Shown here: positions 24,568 to 37,100 of the stretch, one piece after another
Numbering within the stretch: position 1 is the stretch's first letter
Layout of the letters: the number at the start of each line of letters is the position of its first letter
Source of the DNA: Microplitis mediator
Taxonomy: Eukaryota > Arthropoda > Insecta > Hymenoptera > Braconidae
Assembly: GCF_029852145.1 (NCBI RefSeq)
Contig: NC_079976.1
Span: 4,526,001 to 4,590,000 of the forward strand
DNA: 64,000 nucleotides
Direction: 5' to 3'
The notes under the pieces: model-generated
Seen by the model: only the letters and a program-made list of their open reading frames with translations
What the model was told of the DNA's origin: nothing
Databases searched by the model: none
Made by a program: the position numbers and the translations under genes

Positions 24568-26016
24568 TTTTAATAAATAAATAAATAAATAAATATGTAT
24601 GTATATATGTATAAAAAACTACTTTTTTCTATCAAATAAATATATGATTAAAAAACAAATATTATTTATGATGCAAACTCTGCGGTGATCCCAGTGATGT
24701 TAGTCGTCATGTACTAAATATAACTTATATTCCATTGAATAACATTGAGGTAAACTTCCAAGAGTTTTATAAATATATGAGATCATATATTAATTAATAT
24801 TATTAATTTTTTTTTTAAATAATTAAATATTTGACACTGAACTGTTACGTTTGCACAGACCACTGATAAACTGTAATAATAAAATTGTCAAGTATATATT
24901 TATATATATTGAGAAATATGTATTTATATATTTTTTCGAGGCAGTTTATGTTAAAATGATGAAAAAAATGTCACAGTGTAGGTTGGGTTATTTTTTGTAG
25001 GCGGCTGTTAATTATTCTTGAGTTTTTTTAAAAATATATTTATATAATTTATAGATATGTATGGATGTATATATATATATATTTATATTAATTTAAATAT
25101 GTATATAAATGTTGACGTAATTCTTAAATTGTCTTGTACTTGTAACTTGTACTTTTACTTCACAGGCATATAATTACACTGAGGAACTTTTTGTTTTTCT
25201 TGCTGATGATGTCAGCTGACGAGGTGGTAAAGAAGAAAATTAACTTAGCACTTGTAAATATACATTTTTTAAAAATTTAATTAGTGTAATTTCATTTATA
25301 AAATTGAATTACTTTTTTCTTTGATGAGAATTTTATTTGAAAATTTAAGAAATTTGCATACAGGAGAATTTAAAATGAAGTCAATTTCGTTCTCTGTAAA
25401 GTGAAAAAAATTTTTGAGGCTCTTGTCTCTGAAATAAATAGCAATTTCGTAGTAATTGAAGGAGTATGATGGATATTTAATTGAATCTTGACAGCAAATT
25501 AAACAAGTAATTGACTAATTATTTGAAGAAAGTGCAATTTTGTTTAAACCTTGTAAATAATTTCGGCTGTAAATTTTATTCAAATTGTAATGCTTGTGAC
25601 TATTTTGAATTGTTCAATAAAAATAAATAATTCTCTTAATTACTTTTATAAAATTGTATGACAATGAATTTTTTAAATAACAGAGTGTTCAATTTGTTTA
25701 ATTAATTTATTGCAGTATCAACATAATTAATTTGTATGGAAATTGGAGTCAACAAAAACTTTAACTCTCATTATTTTGTTTTATTTCATTTATAATTTGA
25801 AAAAAAAAATGTATATTCTTATTTATTTGGAAAAAAAAAATAAATACTTCCTATTAATTGAATTATAAAAACATAAGTGCTGATAAAATAATAATTATTA
25901 GTCTAATTAAAATAATTTTTGTACTTTATCGAGTACTTTTTAGTCTAATTAATATAATTATCGACAAATAAATTTAATGAAATTAATAAATTAAAATTTT
26001 AAAATTTCGCGCTAAG

Positions 26017-26178
26017 ATGGCGCCACCGCGCGTCACTTCGACGTTCAAATTTTTGTTGAAGGGGCGGTCGAATAATCGCAAAGTCGATTGCTTTGTATCA
26101 ACTTATGGTCCAATAGCGACAGCCAGTATCATCGACAATGGCAGTAGTAAACCAGATCCTTCTTTGCGTTTGAATTGA
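26017..26178 (+). CDS. Possible 53-residue small ORF in the GC-richer block (doubtful)
   Basis: An ATG in good context (CTAAGATGGCGCC) opens a 53-codon frame with mixed, non-repetitive composition, beginning MAPPRVTSTFKFLLKG and ending in PDPSLRLN before TGA. It is the only plausible coding stretch on the plus strand between the two large genes. It could be a real microprotein, the start of a short spliced gene, or a chance frame in a promoter region. I know no homologue. The motif around its start is equally well explained as a YY1/Pho-type site for the minus-strand gene. Confidence 0.2.
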   Translation: MAPPRVTSTFKFLLKGRSNNRKVDCFVSTYGPIATASIIDNGSSKPDPSLRLN

Positions 26179-26408
26179 AACACAGTGTGTGGTGTCGTAT
26201 AAAATTGTGCAGTGATTGTAAAATTTATCTTTTATTAATTTAAATTGTATAAAGTATCTGTGGTGTAGTTAAGTGTTGAGTGTTCAGTGCTGGTGTAAAG
26301 TGTCAAGTGTTCAGTGCTAGTGTAAAATGTTGCTGATGGCTGATGCGGATAACTTCCAGGTTCCTGAGCAAAATCATCTGGCATCGTTTGGTGGAAAATA
26401 GCAGTTAA

Positions 26409-26470
26409 GTGACGTTTGTTTAGCTGCAATACACTTGGAGCAGTTTAATTTAAATCTCCAAGTGTATTAG
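26409..26470. repeat. Short perfect hairpin next to a TGTTCAGTGCT direct repeat
   Basis: AATACACTTGGAG and CTCCAAGTGTATT pair perfectly over 13 bp around a 15-base AT loop. Just before it, at about 26275-26330, the sequence AGTGTTCAGTGCT(G/A)GTGTAAA occurs twice in tandem with a ~33-bp period. The stem is too short for a convincing microRNA precursor. Confidence 0.6.
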
Positions 26471-26665
26471 GATACCCTTCTGCATATTATTTCCCCGCCA
26501 AGGTTTGTTCAAACACTTGCGTGTTTTTTTTTAATATTTAAAATTTTTTTCTAACATATTTTACCGCCATTTTATTTAAACTTACAATTTTTAATTTTAC
26601 TCCGATTTCTAAGAATTTATTTTTCAAATATTTAAATTTACCGCGCAAGTAATAAGAATAATTAA

Positions 26666-26835
26666 TAAGGGTGCAGTATTTCAAAATTCGCTACCCCACA
26701 GCTGCCTGCAGCGCATTTTGAAACGCACCCTTTAAAATCAATACGCGCATTTTGTAAATTTTCATTATTTTAATAAATTAATTCATTTACTAAATATTTA
26801 TATATTGTCTTATGTCTGCTACGTACACACTCTTA
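26666..26835. repeat. Small AGGGTGC palindrome followed by half of a GTAGCAGACAT element
   Basis: About 26668-26732: AAGGGTGCAGTATTTCAAAA is mirrored by GCATTTTGAAACGCACCCTT, a ~65-bp hairpin. It is followed directly by a right half-copy of the element seen complete at 4945-5160, ending ATTGTCTTATGTCTGCTACG. Confidence 0.55.
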
Positions 26836-27253
26836 TAATTGCAATGTATAAAAAATAATTTCAATTAAATATGCAACAAAATTATTATTCAAAAGGTTTA
26901 GATTTTTTTAACATTTAAAATTATTTATTTAAATAAACAAAAAATAATAAAATAAATGGAGTAATGACGAGATTTAAAAAAAATAATACAATAAAAAATT
27001 TTTATACATAATTTTTTTTTTTTATATAAAATAAAAACATATAATATATTATTAGATCATTAGTATTTTGTTAATTAAAAAAGTACCGGAAAAAATATAA
27101 ATTAAATTTTCACTTATAAAATTTTAGTATTTAAAGTTTTTTAAAGTTGAATTAAATTTAAAAATTTTTTTAATTAGATATTAATGTCAGTGTTATCATA
27201 TTAAAAATTAATTATGAGTGATGATTGTAATAATTGATTACAAAATAAATATT

Positions 27254-27976
27254 AAGGGAGCAAAGGGGTCTGAGATACTAAAAAAAAAGAGGATATTTTT
27301 GTGATTTTTTTTTCAGAGTACGTTCTTTATTAAAATTCTTAAAATCCGTGACATTATTAAGCATCAATTCAAGAATATTCTCCTAAATTTTCAAAAAAAA
27401 ATATTGAAGAATAAGCCAGTAGTAGTGGGGGGAGACGAGTCATTTCAAAAAAAGTCTCCATGCCGTAGGCAGGATAACTCATGGCTGCTTTGTCTGAAAT
27501 CAAAAAATCAAAAAGATTTTTTAGTACATGAGTGTATCTTGGATTTGAACGAAGGAATAAACAAAATATTCATTTTTGAATTTTTGGTAAAGGTGCAATC
27601 AAAAAATGCTAGTTTTTACCAAAAATTGCTTCTTTTGTGAAATTCAAAAATAAGTAGTTATTAAAAAAAAAATCCTTCGTTCAAATCCAAGATAAACTTA
27701 TGTACTAAAGAAATCTTTTTGGTTTTTTGATTTCAGATGAGGCAGTCATGAGTTATACTGCCTACGACATGTAGACTTCTTTTTTAGATGACTCGTCTCT
27801 CCCCACTACCACAGGCTTATTTTTCAATATTTTTTTATGAAAATTTAGGAGAATATTTTTGGAATGATGCTTAATAATGTCACAAATTTTAAAAATTTTA
27901 ATAACGAACGTACTCTGAAAAAAAAATCACAAAAACATCCTCTTTTTTTGTGTCTTAAACTCCTTTCCCTCCTTTA
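27254..27976. repeat. Very long imperfect palindrome (~723 bp)
   Basis: The two halves, about 27254-27605 and 27620-27976, are inverted copies along almost their whole length. Matching pairs from outside to centre include AGAGGATATTTTTGTGATTT with AATCACAAAAACATCCTCTT; TCAGAGTACGTTC with GAACGTACTCTGA; GAATATTCTCCTAAATTTTC with GAAAATTTAGGAGAATATTT; GATTTGAACGAAGGA with TCCTTCGTTCAAATC; and GGTAAA with TTTACC at the centre. The plus-strand frame at 27404-27640 lies within the left arm and centre and has no gene-like support. The palindrome is intergenic, 2.7 kb upstream of the Ilk ATG and 1.25 kb past the RhoGEF stop. Confidence 0.9.
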
Positions 27977-29228
27977 CTTGAAGACCAATTACTGTGAAAT
28001 TTACATAAAAAATGGGATAAAAAATATATGAATTATTAAATTTTCAAATGAGTTATTTCGCTAAAAAAGGCACCCAATATAATATATTTGATATTAAGTA
28101 ATAAAATACATCGGTGTGAGATGCAAATACAATACTGAAATAATCATCATCCAATGTAATAATATATAAGTATATACAATTAATGAATTATTGTTAAATG
28201 TTTTGTTATCAATTTATAATAATATTATCATTATTATAATTTTAAAAATCTTCTTTTCTTTAAGTACTTTGATATAAAACGGGACTTTAACAGTTTTTTC
28301 ATACATACTTAAAAAATATATTAATAAATATCTAAAGAGAATAGTTATGACTGGATTGTTATTAAAAATTACAAATATATAAACGGGTACAATTTATTAA
28401 ATGACAAAACATCCGCGCTCTCTGTTTACAAAACAAAAAAAAATATTACCGATCAAATATTTATTAACCGGCATAATAAATGACAAAAAAATATATAAAA
28501 TTTAGTATCGCAATATTTAATCAGTAACATTTTTTTTATACAAAGACCCCGGAATGTTAAGTCATTTTGTACCAATCTATGATTTGTGCTCTTGTAAATA
28601 AAACAAAAAAATATTTATCTATAACTTTAAGGTAAAATATAAAAGCAAAATTTACGGACTTGATTGAAAGTTTAATAATTTAGCTGTTGATTTTTTTGGT
28701 AGTCGTTGCCTAAATAAAAAAGTATAAAAAAATATCGTGCTGACCGCTGTCCAAAAGATATCAGTCAGATATCTTGGCAGCGGACGTTAGTAATATTAAA
28801 AAATAAAAAATATTAATTTTATGACTCACGTGGATGACTCGCGTGTAATTAAATATACAACACGTGATTATAAATCTTTACTTCATTAGTCAATTACTGA
28901 CCGCAGTCTCCAGTAAGTCATTTTTCCGTTTAATGTGTGTGTGTGTGTGTGTGTCTTAAGATTGGCTTAAATATTACAGTATATATATTTATATTTGTAT
29001 ATAAATTGACGTTCAAGCCATTCTAAAACAATTCACACGTGCCTTAGAAATAACCAATTAAAAAAAAAAATTAAATTAACAAAAACAAAAAAATAATTAA
29101 AATATTTGGCTTTTGCACTTACGGGCCAGTATTAGTTTTTTTTTCTAGTTTTTTTAGAATCTACAGCAATAGAAATAAAACTAAATATTTTTGCCGCTAT
29201 ATTAAATTAATAATAATAATTAATTAGT
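27977..29228. other. RhoGEF 3' flank and 3' UTR region; (GT)n microsatellite
   Basis: No coding frame was seen. Minus-strand AATAAA-type signals (TTTATT on the given strand) occur near 28391 and 28462 and could end the RhoGEF transcript about 770-840 bp after its stop. A pure GT dinucleotide run sits at about 28936-28953. Confidence 0.45.
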
Positions 29229-31177
29229 TTACAAATTTATGGACATGTCCGCATCATACGGTGACGTAATATTATTGACGTCTGTGGAAGAAGAAGTTGA
29301 TGAAGTTGAAGCTGGCACTGGTGCTGGATGTGAACTCGTTGGTGATTGAAGAGGCGTTGATGTATTGTTTGGTGGATGTGATGATGTTGGACTTTCTAAT
29401 GTTGATTTCCAGTTACTTCTTTCACTAGTGTCTGCTCCGTCATCGGATACTATTGAAATATCCGCGATTATTCCACTCTCTGTAAATATTTACATGTAAA
29501 TAAATATCTTGTTTATTTAGAATTGAAAAATAATTTTATTGGAAATATTTATATCGGTTGTTTGATAAATAAACTGGAGGATAAGTGATAGTTAATGACT
29601 TACCAACACTACACTGGCTATTAAGAGTAGTACTGCGATGATGAAGACGTGGACTAGCGTCTAATCCTAGATGCAAAGCAGTTTGTGGACCGCCACTGCT
29701 TCCTCCACTACTTGAAGACGAGCTCACAGATATTACACTATTGGGTCTACGACTACAGCGGCTAGAGTCATCAGATATTGATACTGCTATTGAGTTTCTA
29801 AACCTCGGAGCTTTTGAAATTAAAAAGAAACAAAACGAAATTAAAACAAAATAAAATTAACAGCTACGGGATTCAATAATTTTATAAATCATGCAATATT
29901 TACTTTTTGAAAGCTGAGCAACGCTGATGGAGCGATCGTTTATTTGATCCGCACTGGGTCTGATGTCTAGACAGGGTTTGTTTCCAATTCCCATACTTGA
30001 CATTTCTGCAAGGCGCACTTCTATAAAAAAATATTATTTAGTTTACTTATGTATCAATTATATATTTCCATGATATCTGCATTAAAGTTTCAAGATTCAG
30101 TAATTATACAGCCAATCGAAACACGATAATTTCAGTCCAATGTCGCGAACAAATATTGCGAATGTCTGCGGGCAGAAACAAACTTGTTTCGTCCCTTGGG
30201 AAAAAAACAAATAATCTGTCAACTAAATTAGTATATTATACACCAAGGGAGGAAAGTAGGACATTCTAAACCGTGGGTATAATTTTTTACCATACCTGCG
30301 CCGAAAGTTTAAATTCCTGCTCCGCATGCGTCATCTTCCTACAAACAGAGGCTGAAATTTAAGCTTTCAGGTGCAGATCTGGTAGGCAATAATACACCCG
30401 GGCTGAAATTTATTACTTTCCTCCCTAGGTGTGTAATAAACTACTGCTTCTGTTTGTCCGAAGAATGGCGCATGCGCTAATTTTTATTATTTGTTTTCTC
30501 ATAAAAGTAAAGAACAACTTTCTTCCCTCTAAACAGCGCAGGAATTTAAACTTTCGGCGCAGGTATGATGAAAAACCAGTTTCACTCTTGATTTTAGCTC
30601 TGATATTTATCATTTATTTATTAGTAATTTCAAATCACTAATTTTATTTACTCAAGTGACAATTCTGATTTTGTCATTAAGTTTTATAAAAATTAGTGTA
30701 AATGATAAATCATATTTATTTTTTTTTCTTCATCATAAATTGCAAATCACAATTTACAATCACACCATTGGTCAAAATTAATTCGTTTCTGACTGGCTAC
30801 TGATACTAAAACTTCAATGCGGGTGATCATGAAAAATACACTGTGTAACTCAGAATGAAACACGATTTTACACTGCGGGTGATGTCAGCCAACTCCATCC
30901 TAGTCTGAATCGTCTTTCATCCCTCGTCACACAACATACTATTTATTTAAATTTATTAACTACCTCTGTTACGAAGCGCCTGTTTCCAAAGAAGATTACT
31001 CAATTCTTCAGTCCACGCTTTCTTAATATCTTCACTTGCGCACTGCAAAGTATAAGTGTCACCAGGTTTTCTTTTTCTAAACCAAATTTCAAATTTCGTC
31101 GGCGAATCAGCAATAACAGCCGTCAAACCGATATCCGTTGTTTTTATACTGTGTTTGTATATATAAATATCAAGATT
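29229..31177 (-). CDS. RhoGEF PH domain end, post-PH motif and Ser-rich C-terminal tail
   Basis: Exon 30964-31177 completes the PH domain: YKHSIKTTDIGLTAVIADSP, then FEIWFRKRKPGDTYTLQCAS and the C-terminal helix with the expected tryptophan (KKAWTEELSNLLWKQAL). Exon 29904-30020 holds the family-specific EVRLAEMSSMGIGNKP and DQINDRSISVAQLSK. Exons 29604-29810 and 29229-29479 are Ser/Pro/Thr-rich and end in DADMSINL and TAA. Intron phases are 1 at each join, so the last exons can be skipped without a frameshift. Confidence 0.93.
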
Positions 31178-34100
31178 CTGCAACAAAATATGAATAAATA
31201 AATATATAAAAAACAGATAAATAAATAAATAAAAATATTTACTTTGCGATCAGGAAATCTTCGAGCTTTGCTGAAAAGAATTAAGTCTTCAAATAGAAAA
31301 ACTTGACGTAAACATTTCTTCCCTTTGCCCTGCCAGACTAAAAATTCATTTTGTCTCAGCAGTCGGCCCTGTTCCTTAACATTTACATCGCAATCACGGA
31401 GTGAATCCATCGCCAGAAGGTCATTGCCATGACGCAACTGAAACCTGACCATCTGTTCAGCGGCTCTCAGATCAGCTTCACCCTCAACAATCGGTCTTTC
31501 ATTATTTACATCTTGCTGCTGATTATCTTTGTCATTTTTGCCAGCAAGTTGTTCAGACAAATCAGTGCCTGCTTTCACTAACTGCTGAAGAAGAAGTGCG
31601 TACTTTCCCATACGTTGTACAGGTTTCAATAAGTAACTCGCTAAATCCATTTTATCACCAAGCTCAAGTTGTTTTGTTTTGAAAAACGTCGTACCGTACT
31701 CTGACATTAACGAGTCTGAGTTTGGTTTATTTTTGTTATACAAGGCGTAAAGATAAAACTTGTTTTCCTGTTAGAAAAATAAAAGTCACGTTGTGTTGTA
31801 GAAAATATAGAATAAAAAAATCGATTATTTATTTAAGATTTAAATGGAGAAAAAAAATTTAAATAAAGAAATAACTCACGTGTCTTAAAAAGCACTGGCC
31901 GACCATCATGGGACTGTGCTCGCACTGTTCCAATTCACCAAGAAAATGTTGGCTATGAAATTCGTATATTTTTTCAACGTTACCAAAGATAACATTTCTC
32001 TGGCCTCTCAATGCTTGAGGAATATCTTCTCTCACAAGTTCAGGAACATAATTCTTTAAATAAATATTTGAAAGATAAATTTTAAATCAAGAATCATCAA
32101 AGAAAGTTATCTTAGTATTTTTTAAAATAAATTTAGACTGGATACATTATAAGTTTGTTAAATATTTTAAAAATGATAATAATAATTATTATAAAAACAT
32201 ATTTGTTGCTGTAAAAATAATAATATTTGCTATAAATACCTCAATTATATATTCTAAAGACTTGACATAATCTCTTTCTGTTTGTATCATCTCTCGCATG
32301 ATAAGCAAAATTGTTCTGTAATTAAATAATGATTATAATGTATAGTAGATTGCATTATTATACATATATTTTTATTTTTTAAAGGATAATTATCATTGAA
32401 ATTTAATTAAATTAATTGAATACTGTGTAACTAATTGAAAATATATCGCGCTACAGGTCAGTGGGCGTATCCTAGTAAAAGATATCATTGAAAAAATATA
32501 CGAGCGTATAAAAAAATTATTTATGTCTAGATAAATTTTCATCTACTAGAAGTTTAAAAATTTTCTATCTTTTTTTATATTTCCCTAGTGTTCCCGGGAG
32601 CTCTATGCGTATATTTTATGATCCTGAAGTTAGCAGACAATTAAGAATTTTCGAATTTTTTTTTCAACGAATCATTTACAAGAATAAAAATCTGAAATCT
32701 TCCCGCAGTTTTTGAGCTCAGGGAGCTGAGTCTAGATTTTCTATCGGTTTTTTATTGAATTTCTTAGACGGCGATCCTGATTAAAATTAAAGTATCCGTT
32801 GGATGTTTGGAGGCCTCGGGAGTATCAGGCAAGTCTTCGGGAAGATCTCTAACATATAGATCCGAATGAAAAAAAATTTCTTCTCCTCGAACTCATAAAA
32901 CTGTTAGACTCGACAGAACATAAATTTCTGGCAAAAAAAAATTTTTAACGCACTCCTATAGCTCCCGGGTATCAAAAGGACGAAAATTTTTTATCAAATT
33001 ACAAATTAAAAAAAAAAAAACTGTAATTAGTTTTTAATAATTTCAACCGAAATAATTGTGATTTAAATTTAAATTAATTAATGATTGATAAATTTTAATT
33101 CTATCTACAAACAAAGTTAATTAATAATTTATATTTACGGAAAATTCCTTTTAAATTTCGAGGTAAGTTAAAAAAATTTTATCTATAATTAAAATAAAAG
33201 TAAACAGAATAATAAATACTTTTTAGCTTTCATTCCAGCGGGAGCGATACTTGGCGACCTCTGAAGATGAGAGTTAACCGGCGGTTTATTAAGTCTCCGA
33301 CCAGCAGGACTTCTGGGTGGACTTCTCGGCGGTGTATCAAGATCCGGTTGGTTATTTTCGCCCGTCTCAGCAATATTATCCAATTGCGGCCGTACTTCAC
33401 CCGTAGCCGGGCTATTATCTGTCGGACAACTGCCAGGATTACTGTCATCATCCCATGAATTATATTCAGCCGTCGACTCGGAAGCTGCTGCAAACGACCG
33501 TCTGAGCGATGGGCTCTGTGGCGCTGAATTGCTTCTCAGCTCCGATAACTCAAGACATTTATTTCTTATACTCTTGCATTGTTCGATAAGAGGTTCATTG
33601 CCAAGTTTATCAGCTAAACTCATCATTTCATCGAGATGCTCTGCTGGCATTGGATGCCTGCGAAATCCGCGAACTCTTCCGCCGTGTTCCGCGGCTACTT
33701 TCATCTCGTGCGCCCACTCCAGAGCCTGGTCTTGGAGCAAACAACATCTTGAAGTGTCTTCCAAGTGCTCGCGACGGTCCTCCAATCTGCTGCCAAAGTC
33801 TCGCAAGTGTTCTTTCAAAGAATGCGCTAAATCACCGAGTCCACTGGTACCCGCTGCCTCTGCTAGATCGCTACCCTTGTCCAGATGTCTCTGTAATTAA
33901 TTGCAATACATATATATAGTAATTACGAACGAATAACCAACAATAGATAAAGTGCGTAATTGTTAAGTATATAATAAAAAGAAAAAATAACAAAAGGATA
34001 AATATATATGGGGGATGGTCATGGACAATTGGATAGGTCATTACATGCTTGAGTCCTCATTGATCTTCCGCCACATGGCTTTCTCATACATCGTACAGCC

Positions 34101-37100
34101 ATCAGTTGTGTTTATTTATTTAAACCCAAACCCGTTCTTACTTTCATCAAGCCGGGTCATATATATATACACATAAATATATACTATCGAGTCTTAACAA
34201 CGTGCTTGGTGGGCACACTCTCGTGGTACAGAGTAGAAGAGGGCCCGTAAGGCCTTACGAGCTAATGCTGAAGGTGGAGGAGGCAGTCGCCGTGAGCCAG
34301 GTTGCTGACCAGAACGGAATGCGAGTCAAGAAAGTTGTACATACTCTTACTACATGTACTTACACTTATGCTTTCATTTAAATTAATTTTAAAATTTCTT
34401 AAGTCATCGTCATCATCATCATCTTTACCGTATGATTATCATGTAGACTTAAGATAATAAAAAAAATAAGTTTTAGATTCTGGAAACCAGGAAGAGGATG
34501 CACACTTTGTAATCAACGGATTGTTAATTTTTCAAAGAATCAGCAGACAGTAGACCAAATGGCGACGTTATATATATATATATTTTTTTTTTACAAAGAA
34601 CTTAACGCCATTCACTGCTGGATTCAAACAATCGGTATGAGCATTACTTGCTCGTTGTAATGCATATACGGCATCTGCTGTTGAGTCTGGATTTTCTCGT
34701 TTCTCTTTTTACTCTTATGCCTTTTGTATTTTATGTACCATACCCATACCCTGGTACTGCTGGTTTGCTTTATCCTTTTATTCTTGTGCTCGCATAAACG
34801 CACGAGGGCGTGAACTCCAGGCGCCAACGCCGTTACCTTGAAATAGCTAAACGCCAGTCGTGCGCTATGCTGCAAAGATGTATATAAAAAATATATATAT
34901 ATACATATATATATAGTGGATTGTTCACAAGAATATGCACTGAAATATGCGCATGCCAAAGTCTTAGCATCAACATTATCACCTTTATTTTATGTACTTG
35001 GTATAATTATTTAAAACTCGAATTGCTTGGAGACTTTTCGTGGTATGATATATGTATATAATGATAAAAAATATACGTTAATTAATGACGTGTCGACAAG
35101 CAGAGCATATAATTTTCGTTATGCAAGTAGTTACAAGTCATGCTCGTGTTATAAAGAAAAAAATTACCTTTTACGGACTGAAGAACAATTACAATTACTT
35201 GAGTCGAGATCGTCTTATTATTAAATATATATATACTTATAAATTTATTTTATTTTGTTTTCAATGAAAATATATTGACGTCATTCTACCGAAGTTAATA
35301 TTTATTTTTATCTCTTTTTATTTTACATCTATTTGTTTACTAAAATATTTTATGCCCGTGCCAAGTGGAGGCCTTATATTTTTTATAGAAAATTTTTTTT
35401 TTATGTAAACCTTTTTACAAATATAAGGTACATATATATTTAAATCTAGTTCGCGGTATTTATTATTATTATTATTTATTTTATTTTAACGTCATATAAT
35501 TTATCGCACCCACGTTTACATAAATAATTTTTTTCAACATATTAATACTATATCATTATTTATTATTATTTTCAAAATTTATGATTAAGTGAATGGCATT
35601 TTATTGTCATACATTAATTATTTATAATAACAAATATTATCTTTGTTAGCAAATAATTTGCGGTCTTCAAATAGGAGTACAAATTTAAAAAAAAAAACAT
35701 TACAAGACAAAAGTGGTGCAACAACAATTAAAAAAGGAAATAAAAACTAATGCCTCGTCATATTGCATGCCTTGGAGCAAATATACCGAGAATGGTTTTT
35801 TAAAGACAACTCTTCCCTTTTATTCTTACAAACTATTCCTAACTAATTGTTTCTCATTAAAAAAAAATACATTATATAAAGTAAACTTGATATATGTACA
35901 ATATATATAATATATATGTATACATAGGCTGGGAATCCAGGTCGAATACCTTAAAAGTGCTTTTACGTAAGCTCATATATTTTTTATACTGATAAATAAT
36001 CTTATAGATTTGACATGATTTCAAAAATTAAATTAAATCCCCCTAATTTTTAGAACAAAATTCTGAAAATATTTGTAATTTGTAATTAAAAAAAAATATG
36101 AATGGAAACTCACAGGCTCAGACGTTGATCTGAGATTGATCCTGCGTCTCTTGAGAATTCTCGCGCGTTCACGGTCTCTTCTTGTACATTTTTCACTGAT
36201 CCTACGCGGTGGTAGAAATGGCGGGGGCGTCGACTGGCTTGGGGTCACCGTGACAGCACTAGGTGCATCAACCTCTAGGGGTCGAAGACCAAGAAGGACA
36301 CACGGTGAAGAATAATCATTTTCATCTCCACCGTAACCATTACTGCTGTCTGTCAATTTTTTACTATCAACTCTATACTTATCATCACTAAATACCAAAT
36401 CACAATCTCCGTGTTTGTCTAATTTTGTTTTGTACTTCAATGGAACAATACTGTCATCTACGACATCGTAAGACTCGTCGTAACTCATGTGTGACGTCAA
36501 TACTCTTTTCAATTTATCCGGAAATAGTTTAATAAATATTGAAGTACTTTTTACGTCTACCGGCAACCCAATTGACGACGACCGTAGTAATTTATTTTTT
36601 TTGGTCAATGAATTTTTTTTTTTCGCACGGGAACGTCGTGCAGCCTCTTCGACCTCATACCCCGCGGATGGAATCTCAATAAAACGCATTGACACGTCCA
36701 CGTGACTTGTCCCGTCAGTAACATCATCATCACTTATTATTTCAGATTTACGACGAAATGAAAGTAAACGGCAGCTGCCGTTATTATCACTCTCTTCCTC
36801 TGTTATCAACATTCAGAATTCTAATCACATTTCTTTTAATTATTACATTTTATAATTTAATATTTGACACATTCTCTTCCCAGTTTTTTTTTTTTTATTT
36901 TCTTCACTTATTATGATTATGATTACTGTTATTGTTATTAATCTTTTGAATTCTTATAGATCACCGGCACTTTAACGAAAGTGAAAGTAATGTTCTCCCT
37001 TTGGAAAGTCATCAGTTACAGGTCATCGTATTTTATCTTCTTCACTTCTAATTCATTTCAAATATTTTCAAAAAATTTACTCCATTTTATTTTTTTATTT

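Larger units (their letters stand above)
24568..27253. other. Intergenic region upstream of Ilk; candidate promoter near 26.0-26.2 kb
   Basis: Immediately upstream of the Ilk ATG the DNA is very AT-rich with TAAA/TATA repeats. A clear composition change occurs at about 26005-26180, a GC-richer block that contains, on the minus strand, GGCGCCATCTTAGCGCG. The GCCATCTT core is a known site for YY1/Pho-type factors in animal promoters. This block is my best guess for the Ilk promoter or an untranslated first exon, which would imply a ~1.4-kb 5' intron. No other gene was seen here. Confidence 0.4.

Noticed and set aside
26409..26470. Hairpin as a microRNA precursor
   Set aside because: The perfect stem is only 13 bp and does not extend; real precursors need about 22 bp or more of pairing per arm.
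27404..27640. 78-codon plus-strand frame
   Set aside because: It lies within one arm and the centre of the long palindrome and has no splice or domain support.
33267..33919. Several plus-strand frames opposite the RhoGEF linker exon
   Set aside because: Antisense shadows of exon 33220-33890, which has correct splice phases and family-like protein.
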